Below, piece by piece: positions 31,691 to 32,340 of a stretch of 32,340 nt of DNA; the stretch's first letter is position 1; each line of letters begins with the position of its first letter. The notes under the pieces are model-generated. The model searched no databases and was not told the origin of the DNA. It saw nothing but the letters and a program-made list of their open reading frames with translations. The stretch lies in contig CAZRHR010000025.1 of NCBI GenBank assembly GCA_964599915.1, positions 1-32,340 on the forward strand. Reading direction: 5' to 3'. Position numbers and translations under genes: made by a program. Source of the stretch: CAZRHR01 sp964599915. Its GTDB lineage: Bacteria; Bacteroidota; Bacteroidia; CAIKAF01.

Positions 31691-32340
31691 ATGGTCATTA
31701 CCATTGATAATATTTTATTCATTGGTTCTTTTTTATTGTTGATAAGTATTGTATTGGGAAAAACCTCCCATCGATTTGGTGTACCCACCCTGTTGCTTTT
31801 TTTGGGCGTAGGAATGTTAGCAGGATCGGAAGGATTGGGAGGAATTCCATTCGACGATCCTCAGTTGGCCCAATTTATTGGGGTGGTGTGTTTAAATTTC
31901 ATTTTGTTTTCGGGTGGGTTAGATACGCAGTGGAAATCCGTAAAACCCGTGTTAAAGCCGGGACTCATGCTTTCTACTGTGGGGGTTGTACTTACTGCGG
32001 TAAGTCTTGGTGGATTTGTTTATGTGCTGACGTCTTTTACCCTTTGGGAAAGTATGTTGCTTGGCGCCATCGTATCTTCCACGGATGCAGCCGCCGTATT
32101 TTCCATCCTTCGGTCCAGAAAATTGGGTTTGAAAGATCATATAAGACCAACCCTTGAACTGGAAAGTGGAAGCAACGATCCCATGGCATATGAGCTCACC
32201 CTTGTTTTTATAACCTTGGTTGAAAATCAAGACAGTGATTGGACCACCATCGTTCCCCTGTTTGTAAAACAAATGGCTTTGGGGACTCTTTTAGGCTGGG
32301 TGTTTGGCCGCTTCATGCGTTTCATCATCAATAAAATAGC
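31691..32340 (+). CDS. nhaP2: K+/H+ antiporter, NhaP2/CvrA type of CPA1 (N-terminal part)
   Basis: The frame is open from ATG 31691 through the right edge, so only about 216 residues are seen. The start (ILFIGSFLLLISIVLGKTSHRFGVP), LFLGVGMLAGSEGLGGIPFD, SSTDAAAVFSIL and LELESGSNDPMAY align with E. coli CvrA/NhaP2, including the conserved TDAAA and SGSNDPMA ion-site motifs. Such proteins exchange potassium, or another monovalent cation, for protons across the inner membrane. The cytoplasmic TrkA-C regulatory domain usually found at the end lies outside the window. Confidence 0.88.
   Translation, partial: MVITIDNILFIGSFLLLISIVLGKTSHRFGVPTLLLFLGVGMLAGSEGLGGIPFDDPQLAQFIGVVCLNFILFSGGLDTQWKSVKPVLKPGLMLSTVGVVLTAVSLGGFVYVLTSFTLWESMLLGAIVSSTDAAAVFSILRSRKLGLKDHIRPTLELESGSNDPMAYELTLVFITLVENQDSDWTTIVPLFVKQMALGTLLGWVFGRFMRFIINKI

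Overview
The window reads as a chromosomal segment of a Bacteroidota bacterium, probably flavobacteria-like. Supporting signs are several exported proteins with C-terminal type IX secretion (T9SS) sorting domains, a LolC/E-type lipoprotein-release permease, tryptophan 2,3-dioxygenase, a GSCFA protein, a MerR regulator of the common Bacteroidota type, a single-chain class II glycyl-tRNA synthetase, many ATGA stop/start overlaps, and promoters matching the Bacteroidota TAnnTTTG consensus. No tRNA, rRNA, CRISPR array, transposase or integrase was recognised by eye. No gene-free stretch exceeds 300 bases; the largest, 28245-28541, contains a 29-residue gene and a terminator.

Layout. 1-821 (-) is the start of a lipoprotein peptidase of the M49/DPP III type. 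996-2593 (-) is a small, visibly AT-richer accessory patch with a MazEF-type toxin-antitoxin pair and an unusual zinc-finger protein. 2740-4302 (-) is an exported PHM-like copper monooxygenase with an N-terminal haem motif. 4383-8046 holds a LolC/E permease and a divergent RND/MMPL exporter. 8060-14443 (+) is a compact run: RmlA, an NAD-dependent sugar epimerase, two T9SS-exported proteins, MerR, a lipoprotein, a GSCFA protein and exonuclease III. 14659-16871 (+) holds a divergent KdsB and a glycine-rich surface protein. 16890-18871 (-) is an OmpR/EnvZ-type two-component pair. 19025-24586 holds a lipoprotein, a PTPS/QueD protein, tryptophan dioxygenase, an M23 peptidase, FabD and gamma-glutamyltransferase. 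28542-31471 (-) holds a polytopic membrane protein, GlyRS and CvpA, and a K+/H+ antiporter runs off the right edge.

The standout is the AT-rich island at about 24600-28480. It encodes a short LytS-type sensor kinase broken by one in-frame TAA, a LytTR response regulator, a prokaryotic viperin fused to a C-terminal CMP/AMP-kinase-like domain, and a NYN-domain nuclease overlapping it by ATGA. Between the regulator and viperin lie three operator-like repeats phased at exactly 21 bp, the spacing typical of LytTR sites. A dyad with perfect 11-bp inner arms (15 bp if a 2-nt bulge is allowed) overlaps the viperin start codon. My reading is a regulated antiviral cassette: viperin would make chain-terminating ddh-nucleotides, the fused kinase would supply or phosphorylate the nucleotide, and the nuclease would add an RNA-directed activity. 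A tiny basic gene with its own intrinsic terminator follows. Viperins near nucleotide kinases are known; the fusion together with a NYN nuclease, a dedicated LytS/LytTR pair and this control region is what deserves attention.
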